A program made the translations under genes and the position numbers. Source: Paulinella micropora (Eukaryota > Cercozoa > Imbricatea > Euglyphida). From it: a stretch of 52,669 bases of DNA. This document shows, in pieces, positions 1-26,572 of this stretch (its first letter is position 1; every line of letters begins with the position of its first letter). The stretch covers positions 1,660,541 through 1,713,209 of the forward strand of contig BJOX01000009.1 of NCBI GenBank assembly GCA_009731375.1, in the 5' to 3' direction. Under the pieces are notes generated by a model. It saw nothing but the letters and a program-made list of their open reading frames with translations, had not been told where the DNA came from and did no database searches.

Positions 1-122
<122 letters not shown>

Positions 123-272
123 TACATCATGTGCTGCAGTTGTGTGTCATTTCTGTGCGTGGATTGTGTGCTTTGCAAAGTGCCTATGGTTATTTGTTGC
201 ATCGTTATTTTTTCTGTTCCTGGGTTGTGTGCTTTTTGTATGTGTCTATCTTTGTTGCGGTGGTTGGAACAG

Positions 273-15820
<15,548 letters not shown>

Positions 15821-15837
<17 letters not shown>

Positions 15838-16192
15838 GACTCCGTAGCCTCCAGACCAATGATAACCGACAGACAGGAACGGTAAGTAATGCCATTATAT
15901 ACCGGGCGAGCCGGGTGGGCCGGCATACCGAGCGCGCTCACCCCTATCCGCGCGAGAAGTCGGACTTACACAGCCGCAGACCAACCTCGGGATTGAATGT
16001 GAATACGAAGCTGAGTGACGGTCGTCGCCGTACTGGCGGTTCGTATTAATGAATTTAAAAAAAAATTACAAGTTGGGTCATTCGCCAACACTTAGCAGTG
16101 AGGCGGCGTAAGATTTCGAGAATATAATTTCAAGTTGGGCCGTTCGCCAACACTTCAACGACCCGCCCCCGCCCATCGCTTGACGTACATAT
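15821..16192 (+). repeat. 372-bp block also present at 26951-27320
   Basis: Starts GGAATACCTAAAGTAGGG and ends GACGTACATAT immediately before the LTR. The second copy differs by only a handful of changes. It contains two related 25-bp stretches (CAAGTTGGGYC..CCAACACTT) about 70 bp apart. It lies upstream of both complete LTRs, although the sequences before the two blocks differ. Confidence 0.85.
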
Positions 16193-16429
16193 TGTAGGCA
16201 TCACCCCCGGATAGCCGGTAAAAAGTACCTTTTCCTGGTGACAGGTGCACCAGCTTGTTTTTCAGTATTATTTGTCCGGATTGGACCTGATGCCATTTTA
16301 TTCCTGGTCTGTTGCCGTTTTCCTTTTTGGCTTCACTGAGCTAATATAACGAGACATCATTCTCATTCTTGAGGACTGTGTTTGGTTGTATTACCGACTT
16401 TTTACCGAGCTATCGTTGGGGGCATTACA
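16193..16429 (+). repeat. 5' long terminal repeat
   Basis: 237 bp, TG..CA ends with TGTA/TACA inverted termini. It is followed at 16430 by TTTGGAGTCCACATC, where TGGAGTCCACATC is a candidate tRNA primer-binding site; I cannot name the tRNA. Confidence 0.85.
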
Positions 16430-17219
16430 TTTGGAGTCCACATCACTAGGGTGCCAGATTTCTTTCTGCTTTGCCACACAGGCAACAGAATGAATTTTCA
16501 CTGACCTGTCTCACACGGGGACGTCAGACGAAAACAAATACTCCAACACAGCTCCCTCATAACTCTTTCACAAAATAAATCATTTGATTGGTCTCAAGCA
16601 GGTGTCTCGTACCCTCTAGCCCAATCCATATCTGTCTGCTCACAAGGAGACATTAGATACAAACTCTCTGTCGTTCTTGCTGTTCTCACACAGAGACCAA
16701 GAAAAAGGAGGTGGACAGAAGAGTGAAGGAACACACACAAAACACAAACAAGCATAGGGACAGGAGCACAACACTCTACCCTTCTAGTTTGTGCATTTAT
16801 CTGCATTATCTCACACATACGTCAGAGTATTTTTGCAAATCTCTGATCGTTTTCTAAAGGTAGGTCTGAGAACCTATCCGACCGACTGTCGACTTCTCAA
16901 GGAGAGCTTTTCTAGCTTCTCTATTACTATCTGTGTGTAGGTCCAAGTGCCTCATACTAGATACAATATAGAAAAGAAGGAGGAGAAAGTAATCTGAGTA
17001 AGGAGAACAAGAAATCGGAGAAAGTCTCAAAGACTATTTTTCTCAAACAAAAACAAACATACAAACAGTGTTTCATAGAGGACAGGGAATCTTATCCTAC
17101 CCTCTCTATTAGTTTCTCTCTTCACTAGTCAATCGACTGAAGGAGGAACAGAACACAAACGAACAAAAACCAAACATAGGAGCTGACACTGTCCTCCTGT
17201 TGATCACTACTACGACATC
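16430..17219 (+). promoter_or_regulatory. 5' leader of the retrotransposon
   Basis: 790 bp without a long frame between the LTR and the gag ATG. It begins with the candidate primer-binding site and should hold packaging signals. Several ACACAAA..CAAACA-type runs occur, but no motif can be assigned a function. Confidence 0.4.
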
Positions 17220-19910
17220 ATGTCGACAGAGACCGCCGAAGTGAGTGAATTCTCGGAGGCAGATCAAAGAAGAGAAGAAGAAGAAGCAGGAGGAGGAGGA
17301 GGAAGAGGATTGAATGAAGGAGGAGGAGGAGGATTGAATGAAGGAGGAGGAGGAGATGAAGGAGTAGGAGGAGGAGTAGAAGAGGGCTGGGATGATGAAG
17401 GAAGATATGGAGGAGACGAAGATGAAGGAGGATTTGAACAAGAAGAGACGGGAGGAGGAGGAGCATATGGTAATCCCTTACCACCTGCCTACACGGGAGG
17501 AGGAGGACGAAAAATGATCGACTTGATTCATAGTGATGGAGAGGAGATCACAGTGGAGGAACAACAGTGGGTGCAAGACCACTATGACCTCACTAAAGAA
17601 GAGTTTGATAACAAGATGGGGGTAGAGAAGGATACCTATGTGTGGATCCCTCAGGATCAAAGAAGAGAGAAAAGTCGTGCTAAAAAGGATGTCTATATCC
17701 TATTATCAAACACAGCACAGCTCCTCGGCAAACTGGTCTCTGATCCAGAAGAGAGAAAGAAGATACAGCATATCAAGTTTGGGGACACACACACCCACCT
17801 TGAATTACTCGATGCTATCTTTGGGGTGTACACTCAAACCCTGATTTGGGAACGTACATACGGCCCACGATGTGAGGGTTACCTCCAGTACACAAACCCA
17901 AGAGCAACGGCCAGATTCCTCGCGACTGGTCAGGAGGCAGTCGATGTAACAAAAATGAAGACCAATCTGGGTTCGAAAAACTCGAGTGGCATATTTCATT
18001 TTTTTACAATGGAAATAAAGGCCTTGGAGGAGGGGAAGGCAGAGATGGAAAAAAGCATTAAGGCAGCAGGAGAAACTCATCCTGTGATTGATGAGTTAGA
18101 GAAGACCGACAGAGTTCTGACCAAGATCAGACTGTTGATGGGTGCGTTACTGCACAAGGAGGCATGGAAGAGATGGATTCCTACCAAGGATCACTCTGTC
18201 CTTAAATCACTTAGTAACGCACCACCGGTCGCCAACAAAGCAGGTGTTGACCAATATGTGGAGAAATATAATTTTCTCAGATCTGCTTCTGAATTGGTGG
18301 CCTTTATCACTCATGCTCAAAAGCTGGTGATATCTGAGAAGAAGAAGGCGAAAGAGAATGAGGAGTTCGAGAAGACGATGAGACTGGAAAGAATGAAAGC
18401 AAAAGTGAGTGGTGCAAAGACACACCCTCCGACATATTTGACCCCACCAGCTCCTGCCCCACCAGCCCCTGCACCCTCGGGCTCAACTACGGTGGTGGAC
18501 ACCCACACGGAGAAGAAGGACAGACAAAACATCATAAATGCCTTCAAGGGGAAGAAAGGAGGAGTGGCAAGTCTCATGCTATATGCCAAGACGAGCTCAG
18601 ACAAAGACTCTGATGCTTCGCTTTTGAGCAAGCTCAAAGAGATCAATGCCTGCATGAAGGCTTTTCCTTGCGACGAAACGCAGGAATACGAGGCCCTTGT
18701 TACTGTTTTTGACCAATCTCTAGTCTCGGAGGGATTTGATCTGACACAGTACAAGTTTTTGAGAAAGAAGGAGGAGATTAAGAGAAACAATGCAACAGGC
18801 CTAGACGCTCAGTGTGAACTGGCGGTGGCCACACTCATTTCATATTTTCAATCTCATGGATACCAGCATCTCTGCACTGGTACTCTCATAGGATTTGAAA
18901 TCTTTGAGACAGTGGCGATGAGTTTGAGGAGTGCTGTTGGCTTGGCGGCGACCCTTACGGAGGTAGTTTCCTCCTATGGGCTATTCTATGGCCGCAAGTC
19001 GATCATCCTCTATTTCTTTTCGGCGTTACACACAGTTAACCCGAGTAAGCTTACTCAGCTCATACAACAATGCTCGACGTTTAGCTCAGTGAAGTCCAAG
19101 AACTTCCTCGAGACACACGTGTTCGAAAATACGGTTCAAAGCGTTGCTCCGTCAGCACTGTTTCAAGAAGTGATGAGTGCATGCTCAAACATGGACTCGC
19201 TCACGGAGGCACATACGGCACAGGCAGGCGGTGTACCTGTTGGCGCACAAGCCACGTACACAAACAGAGTTGCCGGTTGGAAGAGACAGAGAGAGCCAGA
19301 CCTGAAGACCGCATGTTGGAGGTGGTTCGCGGGCTTGCAGTGTAAGGCACAGATGGAGAACAGAGACTGCTCTTTCAATCATGATAGGCAGAACCCAACA
19401 GCAAGGGCAAATTTTCTGAGCAGGACGGAAGGCAAGGAACCGGGCCTTTTCAATATGCTTCAGATTGCCGCTGTGAACGAAGGTTGGTATGCCAATATGT
19501 GTGATGATGAGGAGTTACGAGAGGCAATCATTACCTACATGAAGAGGATGAAGGAGAAGAAGGAGGAAAGGGAGAGACAAAAGAACTTGAAAGCCTCTCA
19601 AAGAGGACGAGAAGGAGGAGCAGGAGCAGGAGGACGAGGAGAAGGAGGAGGAGGAGGACGAGGAACATGGAGAGGAGCCTCGAGGTGGCAGGGAACCCCT
19701 CAGAGAGGAAGAGGAGGAGGTCGGGGATATATTCCTTATGGAGGGAGAGCTGTTCGAGCTCCAGCCCCCCCACCCAGAGGAGGAGGAGGCTCGTGGGCAA
19801 GCTCCAACCCAAATTTCGGTCGAGCTCAGGCCTACAACACTGCCTCGGAGATCGATACGTCATCCTACCCGGACACTACTCAAGGTAATCGTTTCGAGGT
19901 GGTGGAATGA
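17220..19910 (+). CDS. gag: Gag-like protein with CCCH finger and RGG tail
   Basis: 896 aa from an ATG at 17220. Residues 1-100 are acidic and Gly/Glu-rich (GGGGG runs). The middle is helical with no recognised family; a Pro/Ala hinge (PAPAPPAPAP) sits near 410. Near residue 700, C-x8-C-x8-C-x3-H (CWRWFAGLQC..RDCSFNH) forms a CCCH-type zinc finger in place of the usual CCHC knuckle. The C terminus is highly basic and RG-rich (RGEGGGGGRGTWRGASRW and onward), suited to RNA binding. It should assemble the particle and package RNA. The frame ends at UGA (19908-19910), and pol continues in the same frame. Confidence 0.85.
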   Translation: MSTETAEVSEFSEADQRREEEEAGGGGGRGLNEGGGGGLNEGGGGDEGVGGGVEEGWDDEGRYGGDEDEGGFEQEETGGGGAYGNPLPPAYTGGGGRKMIDLIHSDGEEITVEEQQWVQDHYDLTKEEFDNKMGVEKDTYVWIPQDQRREKSRAKKDVYILLSNTAQLLGKLVSDPEERKKIQHIKFGDTHTHLELLDAIFGVYTQTLIWERTYGPRCEGYLQYTNPRATARFLATGQEAVDVTKMKTNLGSKNSSGIFHFFTMEIKALEEGKAEMEKSIKAAGETHPVIDELEKTDRVLTKIRLLMGALLHKEAWKRWIPTKDHSVLKSLSNAPPVANKAGVDQYVEKYNFLRSASELVAFITHAQKLVISEKKKAKENEEFEKTMRLERMKAKVSGAKTHPPTYLTPPAPAPPAPAPSGSTTVVDTHTEKKDRQNIINAFKGKKGGVASLMLYAKTSSDKDSDASLLSKLKEINACMKAFPCDETQEYEALVTVFDQSLVSEGFDLTQYKFLRKKEEIKRNNATGLDAQCELAVATLISYFQSHGYQHLCTGTLIGFEIFETVAMSLRSAVGLAATLTEVVSSYGLFYGRKSIILYFFSALHTVNPSKLTQLIQQCSTFSSVKSKNFLETHVFENTVQSVAPSALFQEVMSACSNMDSLTEAHTAQAGGVPVGAQATYTNRVAGWKRQREPDLKTACWRWFAGLQCKAQMENRDCSFNHDRQNPTARANFLSRTEGKEPGLFNMLQIAAVNEGWYANMCDDEELREAIITYMKRMKEKKEERERQKNLKASQRGREGGAGAGGRGEGGGGGRGTWRGASRWQGTPQRGRGGGRGYIPYGGRAVRAPAPPPRGGGGSWASSNPNFGRAQAYNTASEIDTSSYPDTTQGNRFEVVE

Positions 19911-22900
19911 CTGGAGGGGGAAGAAGAGAGGAAGGAGAAGACTGTGAAGTTTAACCCTAAAGTCACAGTGCTTTCTAATGCTGTTGTGCAGACTGGGCCA
20001 ACGCTTCCTCTATGTGAAAACAAAGATGTGGGTACACAGAGACTGCAGCCCCAAGGTAGTCTCATACCCGTTCATACAGCACGGTTACCAATGATAACTG
20101 ATGCAAATAGGAAGGCGAGACTTGCGATGGAGGCGAGGAGGCCAATGGCAGACGTATCGCCTCGGCCAAGCAAACAACCACGAACAGACTCAATGTCTAC
20201 GGTCGCGGCGGGTGGCGAGCAAAAAGACAATGTGTGTACTCAAGTACCACAAGACAATGTCGCTCAAATAGTAAACGCACCAGTACCGCAGAATAATAAA
20301 AATGTTAATGAGGTGAAGCAGGAGGAGAAGAAGGAGGAGTTGAAAAACTTAGAGACAAGACTCCAAAATTTGGAACGTAAAGTTCTTGTTCTCGCAGCCA
20401 ATATACACAGGCCCGATGCTCTGTGTTATACGGAACTTTATTGTGAAACATTGAAGACAATATTAAAAGTTGGTAATGATACGATGGCGAATATTAATAT
20501 TGTCGGCCGGAAGTTTTTTAATCGATACCGGGACTGGGTGGACGGAAATATGAAAAAGTCAACGGGCACTCTCAAAGGAGTGAGCAGCCGGACGGATATC
20601 ACGGGAATCATCACACTGACCTTTAAATTGAAATCCGCACGAGTATACCGTATGGACCTCTATGTCGTCCCCGGTTACCACGGGTCAATATTACTATCGT
20701 ATGACCAATTGGCTACGATGGGGGCTGTGATTGATTGCGCCGCACGGCGAGTGATATATGGAGTAAAAAGAGGAGAAGAGAACGATATTGATCCCTTCAA
20801 CGCTACTGACTCTTATGAGGCTTATGAGCTGAGTCTAGCGACGGATCACAAAAAGATGGCCATCGCACATGAGGCACTTGAGGTGTACGTTCACCCCCAT
20901 GTCGTAAGACCGGATGAACTGTCCTGGACCGACAATTGGGAATCCCAAGTGTGCACTGTCACAGTTCCGACATGCCATTGGGACAAAAAGTCTATTGATG
21001 ACTTAATCGAGAAGCGAAAGGAGGAGATTATATGTGTCGCACAAAGAAGCCCGTCGTTGGCGAGATTCGCGGAAGGAGTAGGAACAGATGTCCATATTAC
21101 TAACGGATACTGTTTCCATGCGAAAGTAGGAGAAGAAAAAAGGGAGGCGTTTGTACCAAGGAGAACGGGGCGAATCCCGGATACTCCACCAGAAACTATT
21201 AAAAGTTTTATTACTGATTTCTGGGGTGACGAGCCCACGTGGCCGCGTTCACTGTCTGAAGTGAAGAAATGCTTACGGACTTTATTCGAAAATAATAAGC
21301 CGTATACTATTATCCTGCCATATAATGAGAAGGCGATATGGGCGCAGGAAATAAGGGACCGGCTTATTGATCATCCTATACCGGTACCCTCTCGCAAGCA
21401 ACAGCTAGTGGTGGCTTGTCGTATGGGAACTCGTGAGCAGAGCAGTGCATACAAGCGGAAGCTCAGAGACCTCGACAAGTTGAAATTGATACCGCAAGCA
21501 TTCACATGCTTTGATGGTTTTTACACCCGTAAAGCTCCTTTGCAATACGCGAGACTCATTGACATGCTGGTGGAGCTCGGTAAAGATGATGAGCCGGACA
21601 CGGTCACGTATGAAAAGACGGGCCTAGATGATGTCTCGGAAGAGGACTTAGGCTTGGAGGAGGACAGAGAACCCCTCAAGCAGCATAAGCAGATGTCTGA
21701 TGAAGATTTTCAAGAGGCGGCGCGGAAAATATTGGAAGAAGGAGTAGGCACGGAGAAGGAGAAGGAGCTTTTAAAAGCCAAATTAGAGGCGAACAAGGAA
21801 ATTTTTGACCCTCCACATGCAGGTGGTGTCAAGCCTGAAGATTTCACTGCGGTTATTTACAAAATACCGGGTGCGGAGCCGTCACCGGCACCACGAAGGG
21901 CGAATTTGAGTATACATGAGGCGAAGATAGCGGAGGAGCTAGCAAGACAGCTGCTCAATGAGGACTTTATTGAGAGATCAACATCCTCAATAGTCTCACA
22001 ACCGAGAATAGTGCCGAAGCCAGGAGGAGAATGGCGCCTGACAGTTAACTATGCTCGTGTTAACAAGGTGCTGGAGGAAGAGAGAAATCCTCTCCCGACA
22101 TTAGAAGAAGGAAGGAGAGTACTGCGGAATGCAAAATTCTATTCGGTCATTGACCTTAAGAATGGCTTCTGGCAGATACCACTGGAGGAAAAGTCCAGAT
22201 GGCTGACGGCGTTTGTGGTGGGTATGGAAATATACCAATGGAAAGTGCTTCCGATGGGCCTCAAGCAAGCCCCAGGACTTTTCCAGAAGGCGATGCAGAA
22301 GATGTTGAGCAGTCAGTACGATGATTTGTCTGACGGTGGCTTTATGAGAAGGCGGGGACAGAAGGCGGGAGAATATGCATTTTGCTATATCGATGACATT
22401 ATCGTATACTCTAACACAATGGAGGAGCATATCGATCATTTGTCCGATATATTCAGGCGCATCGGAGCTTTTGGCCTGAAGTGCAATCTAAAGAAGTGTC
22501 AACTTGCCAAGACGAGTGTGACATACTTAGGGTACGAGATCTCCCATAATCGAGTCTCGATATCAAAAGAGAAGAGGGAGGAGATTATGAATCGACCGAT
22601 ACCGAAGAACCGCACTGAATTGCACTCATTCCTTGCGATGGCGCAATACTATAGCCAGTTTATACCCGATTGGGGTGCAACACGGGCTAAAGTGGAGAAA
22701 ATGATAGATTTTGGAGACTTTGAGAAGTGGGACGAAGAGGCTTTGCAAGCGTTTCATGCGCTCAAAGATCTCATTTACAAAGACCCGAAAGACGGAGGAC
22801 TGGTGTTAACGATGCCCGACTTTACGAAACAATTCGTAGTCGATACAGACGCATCTAAGTTTGCGATTGGGGCTGTATTACAACAAGAGGATGAGGAGAA

Positions 22901-24284
22901 GAAATTACGCCCAATCATGTTTATTAGTAGGAAGTTGTGTGCGGCGGAGAGAAACTATTGCACAAGGCAAAGAGAGGCGTTGGCGGTAGTATGGGCCCTC
23001 AAGAGGCTCAGAGAGTATTTGTGGGGAGGACCTCAATTTACTGTCAGAACTGATCATCATAACCTGTTATGGTTGATGAATCATGAACAGACGGGACGGC
23101 TGGCGCGGTGGCAAGCGTTCTTGTCTTGTTTCGATTTTACAATGGTCCATCTACCGGGAAAGCGAAATGTGGTCGCTGATAGCCTCTCTAGGCTAGAGTT
23201 TAACTCAGAAGTATCGGCGTTGGTGTCCACGGTGGAGATGGAAGACTTGTCCACTGACAAGGTGTATGAGGTCAGCCACATTGAGGCGATGGAGATGGCG
23301 AGTGGAGTCCGATATGACCGCACAGGTCTACGGTACAGTCCACAAGGCCCGGATCACGGGATATGTTGTGAGCTACATACCCAGGAGGACGCTGAGTGGT
23401 CCTATGAGGTATATGAGAATGCGAAGGCGAACATAAGAGAGGAAGAGGAGACGCAGGAAGTTTATGCGGAGCCTCCTCAAGAGCGGAGAAGTGACCTAGA
23501 CGATGACCCGGAAAGAATCGGGGTACGGCTAGAAGATGGTACTATCCATATAGCCTCGCCTACCGCATGGAGGCAACAACAGGCTCAAGATCCGGAGTTT
23601 AAAGAACTGATACAGTTATATCAGAACCCGGATGAGCTACGGATGACGAAAGCGATCAAAGATCAGATGAAGGAGATGGGATGGAGAGATGGTCTACTGT
23701 GGTACAAGGGCCTTCACGGTCGCTATGCGTCACAGCCGGACAAATGGACCCTTTGGGTACCGGAGAGTCTGAGACGATTTATATTTGTCGCAGCCCACAA
23801 TTGCCCACTTTTGGCGCATCCGGGTCGACAACGAACTCATATGTTCGTAGCGAGGCGATTCTGGTGGAAGAAGATGAAGGAGGAGATAGATCAGGCGGTG
23901 GATGCATGCATCCCGTGCAAGATAAACAAAACACCACTGAAGGCAAATTTCGGCCTGATTGGCGAATTTCCTCTTCATGCGGGGATGTTTGAGTTTATAC
24001 ACATTGATCATGTGGGACCTTTCCCAGAATCGAAGGATGGTTACAAATACCTCCTTACGGCTATTGACAGAGCCACCAACTATGTGTGGATCATCCCTGT
24101 CAAAGACGTTACCGGCAAGACGACGGCCGAGGCGCTGATCGATAGGATCATCTCACAGATCGGAGTACCAAGAAAGATATGTTCTGATCGAGGCTCGGAC
24201 TTTAATAACGAGGTCATCGACAAACTATCTAAGTATTACGGGATGAAATGGCAATATGTTACTGCCTATAACCCGCGAGCTTAA
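19911..24284 (+). CDS. pol: Pol: protease, reverse transcriptase, RNase H, integrase (cut short)
   Basis: Continues gag's frame directly after its UGA; no ATG occurs for about 50 codons, so expression by stop-codon readthrough is likely. Counting from 19911: a protease fold with DTM at residues 190-192, followed by a YDQLATMGAVIDC strand typical of retropepsins; RT with VNYARVNK, YSVIDLKNGFWQIPL and YIDD at 826-829; RNase H starting DTDAS at 978 with the later TDHHNL; integrase zinc finger H-x6-H..CIPC (1296-1336); core Asp at 1366 (HIDHVGP) and 1426 (SDRGSDF). The frame stops at 24284, before the catalytic Glu, because of a 13-bp tandem duplication (AACCCGCGAGCTT). This copy should not make active integrase. 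Confidence 0.9.
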   Translation: MEGEEERKEKTVKFNPKVTVLSNAVVQTGPTLPLCENKDVGTQRLQPQGSLIPVHTARLPMITDANRKARLAMEARRPMADVSPRPSKQPRTDSMSTVAAGGEQKDNVCTQVPQDNVAQIVNAPVPQNNKNVNEVKQEEKKEELKNLETRLQNLERKVLVLAANIHRPDALCYTELYCETLKTILKVGNDTMANINIVGRKFFNRYRDWVDGNMKKSTGTLKGVSSRTDITGIITLTFKLKSARVYRMDLYVVPGYHGSILLSYDQLATMGAVIDCAARRVIYGVKRGEENDIDPFNATDSYEAYELSLATDHKKMAIAHEALEVYVHPHVVRPDELSWTDNWESQVCTVTVPTCHWDKKSIDDLIEKRKEEIICVAQRSPSLARFAEGVGTDVHITNGYCFHAKVGEEKREAFVPRRTGRIPDTPPETIKSFITDFWGDEPTWPRSLSEVKKCLRTLFENNKPYTIILPYNEKAIWAQEIRDRLIDHPIPVPSRKQQLVVACRMGTREQSSAYKRKLRDLDKLKLIPQAFTCFDGFYTRKAPLQYARLIDMLVELGKDDEPDTVTYEKTGLDDVSEEDLGLEEDREPLKQHKQMSDEDFQEAARKILEEGVGTEKEKELLKAKLEANKEIFDPPHAGGVKPEDFTAVIYKIPGAEPSPAPRRANLSIHEAKIAEELARQLLNEDFIERSTSSIVSQPRIVPKPGGEWRLTVNYARVNKVLEEERNPLPTLEEGRRVLRNAKFYSVIDLKNGFWQIPLEEKSRWLTAFVVGMEIYQWKVLPMGLKQAPGLFQKAMQKMLSSQYDDLSDGGFMRRRGQKAGEYAFCYIDDIIVYSNTMEEHIDHLSDIFRRIGAFGLKCNLKKCQLAKTSVTYLGYEISHNRVSISKEKREEIMNRPIPKNRTELHSFLAMAQYYSQFIPDWGATRAKVEKMIDFGDFEKWDEEALQAFHALKDLIYKDPKDGGLVLTMPDFTKQFVVDTDASKFAIGAVLQQEDEEKKLRPIMFISRKLCAAERNYCTRQREALAVVWALKRLREYLWGGPQFTVRTDHHNLLWLMNHEQTGRLARWQAFLSCFDFTMVHLPGKRNVVADSLSRLEFNSEVSALVSTVEMEDLSTDKVYEVSHIEAMEMASGVRYDRTGLRYSPQGPDHGICCELHTQEDAEWSYEVYENAKANIREEEETQEVYAEPPQERRSDLDDDPERIGVRLEDGTIHIASPTAWRQQQAQDPEFKELIQLYQNPDELRMTKAIKDQMKEMGWRDGLLWYKGLHGRYASQPDKWTLWVPESLRRFIFVAAHNCPLLAHPGRQRTHMFVARRFWWKKMKEEIDQAVDACIPCKINKTPLKANFGLIGEFPLHAGMFEFIHIDHVGPFPESKDGYKYLLTAIDRATNYVWIIPVKDVTGKTTAEALIDRIISQIGVPRKICSDRGSDFNNEVIDKLSKYYGMKWQYVTAYNPRA

Positions 24285-25724
24285 CCCGCGAGCAAATGGG
24301 AAAATCGAGCGGGTACACCCTCGCTAAAGATGTATTGCACGAAGAAGGAGAATCAAAGAGCATGGGTCGAGGCAGCACCATCATTTGCGTTTGCAATGAA
24401 CTGTCTACCCTCTACGGCGTTAGGAGGCTCGAAGAGCTCAATCTCGCCATATCAGTTAGTATATGGGCGTGAGCCTGATATCCCGACTTCGCTCCTTCAC
24501 CCAAAAGACACTTGGGCGGATGCGGATGAGTTGTTTGGGATGAGACTTAGAGTGAAGATGGAGGCGGAACAAATAGTCAGGGCGCATAGAGAGGCGGAGC
24601 GCCGAAAGACTGATGCTGAAGGGGTGCGACAAGCGCACTTGGATCAGATCAAGTTCCAGGTCGGGGATATTGTACTATTGTACCATCCTCAAGTCCCGAA
24701 GGGAGTCAGCTCTAAGCTGTTCACTCACTGGAAAGGACCTTATCAGATTATGGAACAGACGGGACCCCTGAACTACAAGATCAGGGGTGGAGGGAAGGTG
24801 CAAATTGTGAACGTAAGAAGGCTGATTAAGTATGATCCCTTCTTACTGGAAGATGAATCCGTTGAGGAGGCGTTAAAACGGATGAAGGATGATTTCAAAG
24901 AGGTGCCGCCCATCCACAAGGAGGCTGGCATAGACCAAGACGATGCTTATCGGGCACCGATAGCTGAGAAGGAGGAGAGTGAGGTGGACAGCAAGGAGAA
25001 GACTGACCGCATAAGCGCGGTGGGGACTCAGTCCAAGTCTCCGCGAGAGCATAGCGGAAAGAAGGAGAAGATCACAGAGGCGCAGCTAAGGAGAGCGCGG
25101 AATGATCTTATCAACGACCAACCGAGGAAGGCGATGAGGTCGATGAGATCAAAGGACGTCCACCAGGAGGAGGAGGGGACGGACACTGACCCAAACGCGG
25201 GCAACGTTGAGATTGTCCATGAGCGATGGAAGGAAGGCGATGCGATAGCAACCATCGCATGGGTGAAAAATGTTTTCTATCTGATGAGACCAGCGGAACA
25301 ACATGTCGCTGATGACACTCTCTCAGACTTATACTTGATGCGGGTCGTGGCGGTCCCACGACAGATGCGTGTCACACGGACACTCAAAATATCATCAGCC
25401 GCAAAGATAGTACAACCGATACTCCAGTTCTGGAGAAGTATGGACCCGGTTGAGGATCCAAAGGCAAGACATTATCTGCCAGTATATAAAGACGCAAAAA
25501 GTCTCGAGACATGGGATGATACAATTACTCCCAGAGACAAGGATTACACTGCGTGGACCATTCAGACACTGCCAAGAGGAGTGCTTGATGTCCCTTTTGA
25601 ATTATCGTTGGGCGGAATCCCTAATAAGATCTGGGACATTCTCGAACAGTCAAAGTTCGATCTGACTTTTGTTGGTGGTCCTCCACCAGGCAAAGAAATC
25701 CGCGCCAGACGACGAAGGCAGTGA
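24285..25724 (+). pseudogene. pol: Pol 3' part: end of integrase and GPY/F-like domain
   Basis: Downstream of the break the frame resumes. The GAG at 24307 would be the catalytic Glu: without the 13-bp duplication it lies exactly 35 residues after the second Asp, the D35E spacing. A missing nucleotide near 24320 (CACCCTCGC) returns the reading frame to that of pol, and from 24330 it is open to 25724. The frame contains RAWVEAAPSFAFAMN and SPYQLVYGREP (end of core), VGDIVLLYHPQVPKG and HWKGPYQIMEQTGPLNYKI (GPY/F module), then an acidic and basic C-terminal extension of about 280 residues with no known domain. Confidence 0.85.
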
Positions 25725-26572
25725 CAAAGAAACTATTTTTCTTTATGCGTCTCAAATAAACTGATTGATTGCCCACGGCGTATCATGATTTGATCATGCA
25801 TCATCAGTTATCAATATGAATATTAAAAAGACTCAGTGATATAACTTGGCATTCGATCGCAACATACGAGTGCGAAAGGTCGATCGACGATGATACTACA
25901 CCGTATACGGGGATCGCTAGTGTATTGAGCGATGGTGTTCCCGGGTATGACCCTTTCCAAGTCCTGGGATGATGTTCTCGAAAATGAAATGTTCTCTGAA
26001 ACTTTCATTAAATTATTTTTTACGATAGATTATATACTGTCGTACCTGAGCACGGTCAATCTCTACTTGTGTCGGTATATCGCAGGGTCGGGTACATACA
26101 CCTCGACTTCGGATATAGCTATTAGGACTGGCCCCCTAATACTATATCATAGGATATCCGCCTTATACAAGGGTATGTCATAAAAAAAAGACAATGTACT
26201 TACGATCTCCCTGTGAATAATAATGATGATAATGATGATAATAATGATAATGATAAGAAGAAGAAGGAGATCAAAGGGGGAATCGTACTACAGCACCACG
26301 TTGCTTGTATTTTTTTTATTAATAGCACGTTTGTTCTTGACATACTGCCGGAAAAAAAAAAGAAATTGAGGGGAAGGAGTTCAAAATTTACAAGAAAGGC
26401 TAGAGAATCCGCTTTGACGTGCCGTATGAGGATATATTTATCGTCTTTTAGCGTCTATCCGTGGGTCGATGCGCTGTGTGGCATGACTCCATAGCGCATA
26501 CTATTTGCAGAAAGAAAATCAGAAGGTGTATGACGAAAATGCTATTTCCGTCATAAAATCGGGAGGGGGTAC
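25725..26572 (+). promoter_or_regulatory. Long 3' untranslated region with polypurine tract
   Basis: 848 bp between the pol stop and the partial LTR. An AATAAA lies at 25755-25760. A GATAAT-type tract (26211-26265) interrupts it. GGGAGGGGG at 26561-26569 lies 3 bp before TGTAGG, where a plus-strand priming tract is expected. This supports TGTAGG as the true LTR start. Confidence 0.65.

Noticed and set aside
19944-19946. GTG as the start codon of pol
   Set aside because: The frame is already open from gag's UGA; non-ATG initiation is less likely than readthrough.
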